Of a DNA stretch of 64,000 bases, positions 38,988-47,272 are shown piece by piece. How positions within the stretch are numbered: the stretch's first letter is position 1; each line of letters begins with the position of its first letter. Both the position numbers and the translations under genes were made by a program. Location of the stretch: positions 593,934 through 657,933 of the forward strand of contig NZ_KI421507.1 in assembly GCF_000473205.1 (NCBI RefSeq), in the 5' to 3' direction. The notes below the pieces were generated by a model. That model was given only the letters and a program-made list of their open reading frames with translations, was not told where the DNA came from and did no database searches. The DNA comes from Pseudophaeobacter arcticus DSM 23566 (GTDB lineage: Bacteria > Pseudomonadota > Alphaproteobacteria > Rhodobacterales > Rhodobacteraceae).

Positions 38988-39272
38988 ATGTCGAATTGGA
39001 CCGAAGAAGATCAACATACTGCCATCTCCGCTTTGATGGAGCGCTGCGCAAGTGATGCGAATTTCTATCAGAGCGCCCTTGCTGATCCTGCCGCAGCAAT
39101 CAAAACTGTGTCCGGCAAGGCTCTGCCCGAAGGTTTCAATCTGCGGCTGGTGGCCAATGAGGGCGCAGATCTGACTCTGGTCCTGCCCGACCCGGTGAGC
39201 GAAGACCTGTCCGATGCGGATCTGGAAGCTGTCGCTGGTGGTGGTCGCAGCTGCACCGTCACCATTATGTAA
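38988..39272 (+). CDS. Nitrile-hydratase-leader RiPP precursor peptide
   Basis: The protein has 94 aa from ATG 38988, 7 nt after AAGGA; the frame is open to 38817 but that part is not family-like. Residues 10-70 resemble nitrile hydratase alpha subunit leaders (FYQSALADPAAAIKTVSGKA; LPEGFNLRLVANEGADLTLV). The end of the leader is LSDADLEAVAGG. The likely core is GRSCTVTIM (86-94), or RSCTVTIM if cut after Gly 86. It has one Arg, one Cys, one Ser and two Thr. The single Arg suits the arginase-like gene two positions downstream. A 195-bp gap upstream may contain its own promoter. Confidence 0.9.
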   Translation: MSNWTEEDQHTAISALMERCASDANFYQSALADPAAAIKTVSGKALPEGFNLRLVANEGADLTLVLPDPVSEDLSDADLEAVAGGGRSCTVTIM

Positions 39273-39376
39273 TCCGCGACGGATCAAGCGCTCCGGCTGG
39301 CCGCGTCAGCGCCCGGCCGGATCACGCGCCGCGCCTCTGGCTGAGGCCGGCCCAGATTTTTCCTGAGGGTCGTTCT

Positions 39377-40357
39377 GTGACAGTCCCGTTTTCCACGCCT
39401 GCAGTGTCGCCCTGTCCGCCCTATAGTATTCAACCCATTGATCCTTGGCTGGCCCAATCGGCGGCGGCTGTGGTTTTTCCGCATTTTGCAAAACACCTGA
39501 ACGGTACAGATCCGGCAATCATCCGATTGGCGGCTGTCGCAGGCGCGGATAGCGCAACAAAAACGCGGGTTTTGGGAGCCGTTCTGGTTGAAATCGGCCA
39601 GGTTGAAATCGGCCAGGTTGATATCGCCAAGACCAGCGCCACGGTTCTGTCGCTGGCTGTGACCCCAGAGTTTCGTCGCAATGGCATCGCCAGGGCGTTG
39701 CTGGAACGGGCTTTGGAGCAGGCCAGAATACAGGGGGCCAAACGGGCCTGCCTGTCGTTTGTGTCCCGGATGCCCCAGGTCACCGCATTGAAAGCTTTGC
39801 TGCACAGTGCAGGCTGGTCGGAACCGGCCCCACGGATACTGTTTGCAGAAACGGCGCCGCTGCAGGTGTTGCAACAGGCCTGGGCGCAGCGGGTGCTGCA
39901 CCGGGGACCGCGCAATGCCACCGCCTTTGACTGGAGCGACCTGACGCCAGAAGACCGCAGCTATATTGAGGTTGAAACAGCAGCCGGGCGCTACCCGCAG
40001 GATGTGTCCCCTTTCTGGGATGAGGGCAATATCGCCCCGATCAGCCTGGGCCTGCGGGCTGCGGATGGGCGCGTGGTGGGCTGGCTGGCCTGCCATTTTG
40101 TACCGCAGCGGTCCGGCACCATCCGGTTTAGCCGCAGCTTTTGCCATGCGGATCCCGCCTTTCGCGGCAACGGCGCCTGGGTCATGGCAGCGGCGCTGGA
40201 GCGTCACGTAAACAGCAGCCTGCACCAAAGCCACCCGACTGTTCTTTTTGATGTGGATGCGCGCAACAAGGCGATGATGACTGTCTATAGACGCCGGATA
40301 GAGCCCTACATCGACACCTCATATCAAAGTTTTGTTGTGGCAAAGGATTTATGCTGA
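39377..40357 (+). CDS. Tandem GNAT acyltransferase of the RiPP operon
   Basis: The protein has 326 aa from GTG 39377 (GAGGG 8 nt upstream). Two GNAT domains are visible. The first has the CoA-pyrophosphate motif RRNGIARALLERAL (about 100-113). The second has AFRGNGAWVMAAALE (about 255-270) and DVDARNKAMMTVYRR. In selidamide-type RiPP loci, as I recall, GNAT maturases attach fatty acyl groups to ornithine or lysine side chains; here the substrate would be the modified Arg of the precursor. A 15-bp in-frame repeat (39587-39631) encodes VEIGQVEIGQVDI. The next gene overlaps it by 7 nt. Confidence 0.85.
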   Translation: MTVPFSTPAVSPCPPYSIQPIDPWLAQSAAAVVFPHFAKHLNGTDPAIIRLAAVAGADSATKTRVLGAVLVEIGQVEIGQVDIAKTSATVLSLAVTPEFRRNGIARALLERALEQARIQGAKRACLSFVSRMPQVTALKALLHSAGWSEPAPRILFAETAPLQVLQQAWAQRVLHRGPRNATAFDWSDLTPEDRSYIEVETAAGRYPQDVSPFWDEGNIAPISLGLRAADGRVVGWLACHFVPQRSGTIRFSRSFCHADPAFRGNGAWVMAAALERHVNSSLHQSHPTVLFDVDARNKAMMTVYRRRIEPYIDTSYQSFVVAKDLC

Positions 40358-41322
40358 CCATGGTGCACCAGCCCCCCCTTTCGCAGCAGACAGACAGGCC
40401 AAACCCCATCCCGGTGATCGGGTTTGAAGAGCACAACGAGGCCCTGATTGCGCTTGCCTGGGCGCGCGAGAATGCCCTGCTGGGCAAGCTGCCTGCGCGC
40501 CTTTTGCATGTAGATCAACATCAGGATCTGGTGGTGCCGCAGCTTAGCCGGACGATTGCCGATACGCCGCTGACGGTTGCGGCTATCAAGAACCTGGTGG
40601 AGACCGAGATCTCTATCGCGAGCTTCGTCTGGGCCGGGGTCTATCTGGGACTTCTGGATGAGATGTTCTGGCTTGCGCCCAAACCCGCCATTGCCGGCGC
40701 GCGGCCGCGCTCGGTCCTGCCCAGCAAGTACCTGTGGATTGCCACCACGGATACGCAGCGACGTGAGATGATTACGATGGTGCAGCGCCCCGAAGCCCGT
40801 GGCGTGGGCAATGACGACCGCAAATCTATGGCGTTGCATTTTGTCGATACCGAGACCCAGATCCCCGAACAGCCCGGCCCGGAGGCCGCTCCTTGGGTGC
40901 TGGGGATTGATCTGGATTATTTCTCCTGCAACAGCATGCCGGACAACGGGTTTCGCATCAGTGTCACCCAGGAAACCTACGAGCAGGTCTCAACCAACCG
41001 CCACCACCCGCTGCGCCTGTCGCCGTCGCACCGGATTGAGGCCCGTCACGATGAACAGGGCTACTGGCTGGAATATGACATGTTGCCCCCCCGCAGCGCT
41101 GATCCGCTTGTGCGCAGCACCACAGAGATCGAGGCCGAGGTCGACAGGCTGGCGGCGATGTTGTCGCGGCAAGCGCAGGCCCCCGCGTTGATCCTGATCG
41201 CCCGCTCACAGATCAGCGGATTTACCCCCCGCCACCAATGTGAATTCATCGAGGCGCGGGTCAAGGACATGCTGGCCTCGGTCTATCCCTGCACAATTCT
41301 GGAAGGATCCGACCTATGGTGA
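40351..41322 (+). CDS. UPF0489 protein, likely peptide arginase
   Basis: The protein has 323 aa from ATG 40351, with AAAGGA closely upstream. UPF0489 signatures are LLHVDQHQDLVVP (His 53, Asp 55, His 57, Asp 59) and LGIDLDYFSC (Asp 186, Asp 188). Asp-x-His-x-Asp plus a later Asp-x-Asp matches the Mn ligands of the arginase fold. OspR, the peptide arginase of landornamide biosynthesis, belongs to this family as I recall; it turns core Arg into ornithine. The precursor here has exactly one core Arg, so the same reaction is predicted. Confidence 0.85.
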   Translation: MLTMVHQPPLSQQTDRPNPIPVIGFEEHNEALIALAWARENALLGKLPARLLHVDQHQDLVVPQLSRTIADTPLTVAAIKNLVETEISIASFVWAGVYLGLLDEMFWLAPKPAIAGARPRSVLPSKYLWIATTDTQRREMITMVQRPEARGVGNDDRKSMALHFVDTETQIPEQPGPEAAPWVLGIDLDYFSCNSMPDNGFRISVTQETYEQVSTNRHHPLRLSPSHRIEARHDEQGYWLEYDMLPPRSADPLVRSTTEIEAEVDRLAAMLSRQAQAPALILIARSQISGFTPRHQCEFIEARVKDMLASVYPCTILEGSDLW

Positions 41323-42176
41323 GTGCTACTTCACCCAACCCGCAGGCGTCAGAGGCCAGCGCGCAGGGGCAAAGCATCGCGCGTCGCAATCGCCTTTCGG
41401 CCTCTGATTTGAACCGCGCCTTCCTCAGCCGTGGCAGCTCTCAGCCTGTGGTACTGACGGGATTAACCGATGGCTGGCCCGCGATGGAGCGCTGGAGCTT
41501 TGACCATTTTGCCAAAACCTATGGGGATGAGCGGGTCATCGTGACCGATTTTCTGGGCTCAAAGAACCTCCACAAGGTCGGCTTTGGCCGCTATCTGGAC
41601 TATGTGCGGGATCCTTCGCTGGATCTTCTGCCGGGCAAGCAGGCCAAGACCCCCTGGTATTCCCCCTATTGGTCACCTTTTGTGGATCACCCGGAGCTAG
41701 CAGCCGATTTTGATGTCTCTGAGGTGGTAGAGAACTGGATGCCGGATGCCAGCGCGATTGAGGCCTCTGACGGGTCCAGCGAGGCGCTGATGGCGCAGTG
41801 GGTGCTGCGCGGGTTTTCCTGGCTGTTCATCGGTCCGGCCGGGACCTATACGCCCCGGCATCTGGACACGCTGAACACCCATGCCTGGAACACCCAGATT
41901 TGCGGGCGCAAACGGTTTGATCTCTGGGCCCCAGGTCGCCCGGCACAGGACGAAACACCGGATCTTCAGGTGGTGCTTGAACCGGGCGAGACACTCATTA
42001 TTCCAATGGGGTGGGCCCATGCCGTGGGGGCGCTTGAGGCGTCGATCAGTCTCACCGGGAATTTCTTCAACGCCACCAATAGCGCTGCGTTTTTCCGCAC
42101 CATCTACACCCAGCCAGAGGTCTGGCAGGCCAAGGCGCGTCTTGTTCCGGCGCTAAAGGCGCAGCTGGCACCATGA
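41316..42176 (+). CDS. JmjC/cupin_8 Fe(II)/2-oxoglutarate hydroxylase
   Basis: The protein has 286 aa with GAAGG 8-12 nt before ATG 41316. It is a cupin-like (JmjC, asparaginyl/FIH-type) domain: PVVLTGLTDGWPAMERW; the iron facial triad His 182-x-Asp 184 in TPRHLDTLNTH and His 235 in IPMGWAHAVG; and a 2-oxoglutarate-binding region around RKRFDLWAPG. In this operon it likely hydroxylates the precursor, for example the ornithine made from Arg, but the target is inferred. It overlaps both neighbours by a few bases. Confidence 0.87.
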   Translation: MVSATSPNPQASEASAQGQSIARRNRLSASDLNRAFLSRGSSQPVVLTGLTDGWPAMERWSFDHFAKTYGDERVIVTDFLGSKNLHKVGFGRYLDYVRDPSLDLLPGKQAKTPWYSPYWSPFVDHPELAADFDVSEVVENWMPDASAIEASDGSSEALMAQWVLRGFSWLFIGPAGTYTPRHLDTLNTHAWNTQICGRKRFDLWAPGRPAQDETPDLQVVLEPGETLIIPMGWAHAVGALEASISLTGNFFNATNSAAFFRTIYTQPEVWQAKARLVPALKAQLAP

Positions 42177-45100
42177 CTGCGGCCCAGCCTGCAGGGATCT
42201 GCGACGGGGCTGTGGGCCTTGTGCAGCAGGTGGCGGAAATAGTCGCCCGCGCCCAGACCCTGGAAGAGCGGCTGGCCAGATCTGGGCTGTCGGATCAACC
42301 CTGGCCACAGCATCAGCAGGCCGAAATGGTCCAAAGCTGGCGGCAGATCTGCGGCCAGGGAGATCCGGGGGATTTCCGTAAACGCCTGGCGTGGTCCGGT
42401 CTCACCCCAGCGCGGCTGGAGGCCTATCTGGGTGATCCACCAGCCATCCCGCGCAGCCAGTGGCCGGATTGGGCAGAGGTGCTGCTCGATGTGTTATCGA
42501 CGCCCCGCGCTGATGCACGTGCCAGCGCAAATCCTGCCACCCATTCAGCCCATCCCTTTGCCGCGATTCTGGCAGGATTTTCCGGCTATGCCGCGCAGCA
42601 TTTGCAAACCGTCTATGATGATATCTCCAAGGCGCTGGGCTGCGACAGCCGTGCCCGCCTGCAAGATGGGCTGCTCCGCCGCCTATGCGATGTGGCCGTG
42701 CAGGCATTGATGGCCGAGTTTCAGATCTTTCGCAGGGCGCGGCTTGCCGGGACCATGGTGCTGCCGGGCGCGCATCAGGCCTATGATGCCTTTGTTACAT
42801 CCCTGCAGGATCGGGCGGGTTTGCTGGGGCTTTTTCAGAAATATCCTGTGCTTGCGCGGCTTCTGGCCACGGTCCTGCAACAATGGGTTGGATTTGTTCG
42901 CACATTCCGTGACCGACTGTTGGCCGATCTGCCGCTGCTGGAGCAGGCATTTGGCTTTGGCGGGTCTGCCCTGCTGGAACTGGCGGGCTCTGATCCGCAT
43001 CAGGGGGGCCAAGTCTGTGTGAAACTGGTGCCGCAGGCCGGGCCTGCTGTGTTCTACAAACCAAAACCGCTGCAGCCGGAGCTGGTGTTTGAAGCGTTCC
43101 AAGCACATCTGGCCGCGCTGCTTGGCCGTCCTATGCGCTGCCGTGGGGAGACCCTGGATCGCGGTCTGTACGGCTGGAGCAAGCAGGTCGTGCCCGCCGC
43201 CTGTCGCGATGCGGCAGAAGTAGCCTCTTTCTTTCGCGCCAGCGGGCATCTTTTGTTTGGCCAGTACCTGTTGGGTGGCGCGGATATTCACTGTGACAAC
43301 CTGATTGCGGCGGGGGCGGTGCCGGTCATCATTGATCAGGAATGTCTGATGACCAATTGGCCAGCACCCAGTGGTGATCAGGTCCCGGCAGGTGTTGCCG
43401 CTGTGCGTGCGATGGTTTTTGAAACCGTGGTGCGGACCTCTATGTTGCCGGAGTGGAATGACGCCATTGACGGGTGGCCGCTCGACATCAGCGCATTTGG
43501 CGGCACAGGTGGTCCCGAAAAACGAACGCCAGAGCTGATGGTTCTGCACATGAACTCGGACCTGATGCGGCTGGTGCGCAGGGTCACACCTGCTGAGCGG
43601 GGCATGGCCCATCTGCCCCGCTATGGCGGCAATATGATAGATCCGGCTGATCACGTTGATGATATTTTGCAAGGGTTTTCAGAAGCCTACCAAGCACTGC
43701 GCCGCGCGCCGGAATTGCCTGCCGGGCTGGTCAAAACCCTGCAGTCTGTGCGCGCCCGGGTGGTGTTGCGGCAGAGCCGCGCCTATGGCGAGCGGCTGAC
43801 ACGCCTGTGCGCGCCTGCCAATCTGCGCAATGGCTTTGCTGCGCAACTCTCCATGGAGAGCCTGTTTCAATCCCTTTTGCAGGACCCGGCCACGGCGGAC
43901 AGCCTGGTGCCCGTTGTCAAAAGCGAGTTTGCCCAACTGATGAAGATGGACGTGCCGGTGCTGCACGCCCAGGCCAATGGCCGCGCCATCCAGCTGCCAT
44001 GCAAAAGTGAGGTTCGGGAGGTATTTCCAGCCTCCGCCATGGAGACCCTCAAAGCGCGGATTGCCCGGTTGGGCGACAAGGACCTGGCGCTGCAAAGGCA
44101 AAAAATCCTCACCAGTTTTGCCTGTCACCAACGGTTGGGGGCGGATTGCTCGGCTTGGGTGCAACACAAAGGGCAACGCCCCCTGGCAAATGACATGCTG
44201 CCCGCCGCGGATCAGCCTTCAGCTGCAGTGCTTGAACGCATGGGGGATGATCTGCTGGCACAGGCCATTCGTGGCACGGAGGGCTCTCTTGCCTGGCATG
44301 CGCCAGTGTATAAGGAAAACATCGGCGCCTGGCGTATGTCCCCGCTGCGCGAGCGGGTGTTTGATGGCGCGCTTGGCATTGCCTTGTTCCTGGCGGCTCT
44401 GACGCGGCACAGCGGCAAGAAACACTATCTGCAAGCGGGGCTGAATGGGATTTCAAACCTGCTTGAGAGTGCAGATCGGGCCGCTACGGTGCGTATGCTG
44501 ATGGCCCCGGGGCTGGGCTGTGGCACCGGAGTGGGGTCGGCGATCTACGGTCTGGTGCAGCTTGCGCGGATCAGCGGCCAAGATCACCTGGCCGATGTGG
44601 CACGGGATGTTTTCTACCGGGTTGAGGATCTCCGCAGCGACGACACTCCCCGCACCGCAAAACAGGACTACGGCCTGTCTACCGGCCTGTCCGGCTATCT
44701 GAATGCCTGTTTGGTGTTGGACCAGCATCAACCCGGCGATGCCCGGGTGCTGCGGGCACTGCAGGACTGTGTGGCGCAGATTGCCGGGGCGGCGGTCCCT
44801 GATCAGGCGGGAGGCACCCATTGGCCCTCGCCTCATAGCCTGTCGCCTCATGGCCCTGGGCCGCATGGTTTTGCCCATGGCAGCGCAGGGGTCGCAACGG
44901 TGCTGCTGCGCGCGGCACGACACCTGCAGGACGAGCGGCTTCTGGACCTTGGCCGCCGTGGCCTCCGCTTTGCTCTGCGTCAGGAGCAGGAGGGGGATCT
45001 CAGCTGGAAAACCGGTGGCATGGGGCTTTGTATCGCGGTGCAGGAGGCCCTGACTGTATCGGATGCACAGGATTTGGATTTGCAGAACTGGCATGAGCGG

Positions 45101-45400
45101 CAGATGGGGGCTCTCAGCCATCACTCTGGGCTCGTGCTGGATGATCTGAGTTTTGGGGAGGCCGCCCGGGCTTCGGTCCTGCAGCGCAGCGTCGATATGT
45201 GCGCCCGCCCTGATTTGGCTGCGGATGTCAGGCGGGCCTATCGTCGGCTATGGGGTCGTGCGGACAAAGGGGGCTTTGAGTTCGGCTGGCCCGCGGGGGT
45301 AGCACTCCCCGGCTTTTTCCAAGGCACCGCCGGGATCGGATATCAGTTGTTGCGTCGTGACTTTGATGTGACGCTGCCGGATGTCTTTGCCTTCTCATAA
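42173..45400 (+). CDS. LanM-type lanthipeptide synthetase with degenerate cyclase zinc site
   Basis: The protein has 1075 aa, starting at ATG overlapping the previous stop. The N-terminal dehydratase (DUF4135) half looks active: VFYKPKPLQPE, GGADIHCDNLIAAGAVPVII and IDQECLM retain the catalytic Asp, His, Asn and Glu. The LanC-like half keeps GFAHGSAGVATVLLRAAR and PGFFQGTAGIGYQLL. But SWC-x-G reads SWKTGG (Lys 946) and the C-H-G motif reads SFG (993-995), so all three zinc ligands are missing. It can probably dehydrate Ser/Thr, but enzyme-driven thioether formation is doubtful. It ends the operon. Confidence 0.9.
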   Translation: MTAAQPAGICDGAVGLVQQVAEIVARAQTLEERLARSGLSDQPWPQHQQAEMVQSWRQICGQGDPGDFRKRLAWSGLTPARLEAYLGDPPAIPRSQWPDWAEVLLDVLSTPRADARASANPATHSAHPFAAILAGFSGYAAQHLQTVYDDISKALGCDSRARLQDGLLRRLCDVAVQALMAEFQIFRRARLAGTMVLPGAHQAYDAFVTSLQDRAGLLGLFQKYPVLARLLATVLQQWVGFVRTFRDRLLADLPLLEQAFGFGGSALLELAGSDPHQGGQVCVKLVPQAGPAVFYKPKPLQPELVFEAFQAHLAALLGRPMRCRGETLDRGLYGWSKQVVPAACRDAAEVASFFRASGHLLFGQYLLGGADIHCDNLIAAGAVPVIIDQECLMTNWPAPSGDQVPAGVAAVRAMVFETVVRTSMLPEWNDAIDGWPLDISAFGGTGGPEKRTPELMVLHMNSDLMRLVRRVTPAERGMAHLPRYGGNMIDPADHVDDILQGFSEAYQALRRAPELPAGLVKTLQSVRARVVLRQSRAYGERLTRLCAPANLRNGFAAQLSMESLFQSLLQDPATADSLVPVVKSEFAQLMKMDVPVLHAQANGRAIQLPCKSEVREVFPASAMETLKARIARLGDKDLALQRQKILTSFACHQRLGADCSAWVQHKGQRPLANDMLPAADQPSAAVLERMGDDLLAQAIRGTEGSLAWHAPVYKENIGAWRMSPLRERVFDGALGIALFLAALTRHSGKKHYLQAGLNGISNLLESADRAATVRMLMAPGLGCGTGVGSAIYGLVQLARISGQDHLADVARDVFYRVEDLRSDDTPRTAKQDYGLSTGLSGYLNACLVLDQHQPGDARVLRALQDCVAQIAGAAVPDQAGGTHWPSPHSLSPHGPGPHGFAHGSAGVATVLLRAARHLQDERLLDLGRRGLRFALRQEQEGDLSWKTGGMGLCIAVQEALTVSDAQDLDLQNWHERQMGALSHHSGLVLDDLSFGEAARASVLQRSVDMCARPDLAADVRRAYRRLWGRADKGGFEFGWPAGVALPGFFQGTAGIGYQLLRRDFDVTLPDVFAFS

Positions 45401-45454
45401 GGGGGGTGACGCCCTGAAATGATATGGCCTTCGGGATCTGTGCCAGAGTGCAGA

Positions 45455-47014
45455 TCACGAGATCTGACGCTGCTTTCCTTGCCAGAAGGGTTTGCGCAAC
45501 TCTGTTTTCAGCACTTTGTTTGCACCGGACAGGGGGAAGGGCTCGGTTCGGTATTCGATGCTGCGCGGGCATTTGTATCCGGCAATCAGCGTGTGACAGT
45601 GGGCTTGCAACTCTTCTGTGGTGACCTGTGCATCCGGGTGCAGGATGACAAGAGCATGCACGCTTTCCCCCCATTGATCGCTGGGAATGCCGATCACGGC
45701 ACTGGTGGCGACGGCAGGATGCTGGCCCAAAGCATTCTCAACTTCGGCAGAATAGACGTTTTCGCCGCCTGAGACGATCATATCCTTCACCCGGTCCACC
45801 AAGAAGACAAATCCGTCGTCATCCATATAGCCGGCATCCCCTGTCATGACCCAGCCATCAATGATGGTCTCTGCGGTCACTTCTGGTTTGTTCCAGTAGC
45901 CAAGCATGGTGATCGGGCCTTTGACCGCAATTTGACCGACATCGCCGCGGGCGACCTCTTGGTTGTGGTCATCAACAATGCGGATCTCGCAAACCCGCGT
46001 GGCGCGGCCCGCAGAGCGCAGCTTGCCCGCTTTGGGGCCTTCCAGCACATGGTATTCGGCGGGCAAAATGGTCGCAACCGGGCTGAGTTCGGTTTGGCCA
46101 AAGGCCTGTAGAAACGAGACATTGGGGAACTTTACAAAGGCGTCTTTCAGAACCGCCTCGGTGATGGGAGAGGCACCATAGGCGATCTGGCGCAAAGAGG
46201 AGATATCCGTCTGCGCCAGCTTGTCGCTTTGCAACACCATCTGCAACATCACCGGCACCAGCAGGACCTGGTCGGGGCGGTACTGTTCAATCGCTGCAAG
46301 AGTGCCCTCGGGGGTGAACATGGGGATGATGACATGGGTGCCCGCCATCAGGGTGATGGCACTGAACCACAGCAGATCGGCAATGTGGAACATCGGGGCA
46401 GCATGCAGATAGACCGTCCTGTCGTGCATGTTGATGTCATGGGCGTTTGCAACTGCCGCCACATAGAAATTTGTATGGGACAGCATCACGCCTTTGGGGA
46501 AACCGGTTGTGCCGCCGGTGTAAAAAACACCGGCCAGATCATCACCGCTGCGTTCTGTATCAGCAGCAGGCGCGGCGGCTGCGATCAGGTCTTCGTAGTT
46601 TTCCATGCCCTCTGGCGTCGTGTCGTCTCCGGCATAGATCAGCGTCTTTAGCCCGGCCACTTGCGGTTTCACCTCGGCGGCGAGATCCTTGAAAGTTGCG
46701 TCGCAGATCAGGATTTCGGCCCCGGCGTCGTTCAGGGCATAGGCACATTCGGCGGCGCTCCAGCGAATGTTCATCGGCATCATGGCGCCGCCACCCCAGA
46801 CCACGGCAAAATAATATTCGATGAACCGGTCCGAGTTCAGCGAGACCAAAGCCACCCGATCACCGGGCTTCATGCCAAGGCCCTGCAGGGCGCCAGCCAG
46901 GCGGGCAACGCGGTCCAGCATTTGGCTCCAGCTTTGCTGGCGGTCCTGGAATATTGTGGCAATCCCGTTGGGATTGATCTGGGCAGCGCGTTTGATCATC
47001 GAGGTGATCTGCAT
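45455..47014 (-). CDS. AMP-forming acyl-CoA synthetase
   Basis: The protein has 519 aa and activates a carboxylic acid to acyl-CoA via an acyl-AMP. Motifs: VFYTGGTTGFPKGVMLSH (P-loop), QAFGQTELSP, WVMTGDAGYMDDDG and the C-terminal hinge DRVKDMIVSGGENVYSAEVE. The catalytic Lys is in LSGANKVLKTELRK. Chain-length preference cannot be read. It is convergent with the RiPP operon and might supply acyl-CoA to its GNAT, or act with the carboxyltransferase gene next to it; both are inference. Confidence 0.9.
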   Translation of the reverse strand: MQITSMIKRAAQINPNGIATIFQDRQQSWSQMLDRVARLAGALQGLGMKPGDRVALVSLNSDRFIEYYFAVVWGGGAMMPMNIRWSAAECAYALNDAGAEILICDATFKDLAAEVKPQVAGLKTLIYAGDDTTPEGMENYEDLIAAAAPAADTERSGDDLAGVFYTGGTTGFPKGVMLSHTNFYVAAVANAHDINMHDRTVYLHAAPMFHIADLLWFSAITLMAGTHVIIPMFTPEGTLAAIEQYRPDQVLLVPVMLQMVLQSDKLAQTDISSLRQIAYGASPITEAVLKDAFVKFPNVSFLQAFGQTELSPVATILPAEYHVLEGPKAGKLRSAGRATRVCEIRIVDDHNQEVARGDVGQIAVKGPITMLGYWNKPEVTAETIIDGWVMTGDAGYMDDDGFVFLVDRVKDMIVSGGENVYSAEVENALGQHPAVATSAVIGIPSDQWGESVHALVILHPDAQVTTEELQAHCHTLIAGYKCPRSIEYRTEPFPLSGANKVLKTELRKPFWQGKQRQIS

Positions 47015-47220
47015 GTTGCGACCTCTCAGGTTGCTGTGAATTGAAAGGGCGGAACCCGGGGTTTCAGCCAGAGTTGATCATCAGATCCTCGCAAGTCAAC
47101 GCTTTTGGCTGATTGGATAATCCTGATTTTGATGTGACGGAACGTCCTTTGCACAGGGCGTCGGAACTGGCGCATGCTGAGGCGGAACCCTGGCAAGGAG
47201 CAGTGAGGGGCAAAGCCGAA

Positions 47221-47262
47221 GCGGCCAATCTGAAGCGGCCAATTTAAAGAGGCCAATCTAAA
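47221..47262 (+). repeat. 14-bp tandem repeat, three copies
   Basis: Three 14-bp units (GCGGCCAATCTGAA, GCGGCCAATTTAAA, GAGGCCAATCTAAA) run directly into the AGAGGA ribosome site of the carboxyltransferase gene. A fourth half unit seems to have become that site. Copy changes would alter the leader of this gene. Confidence 0.8.
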
Positions 47263-47272
47263 GAGGACAGAC

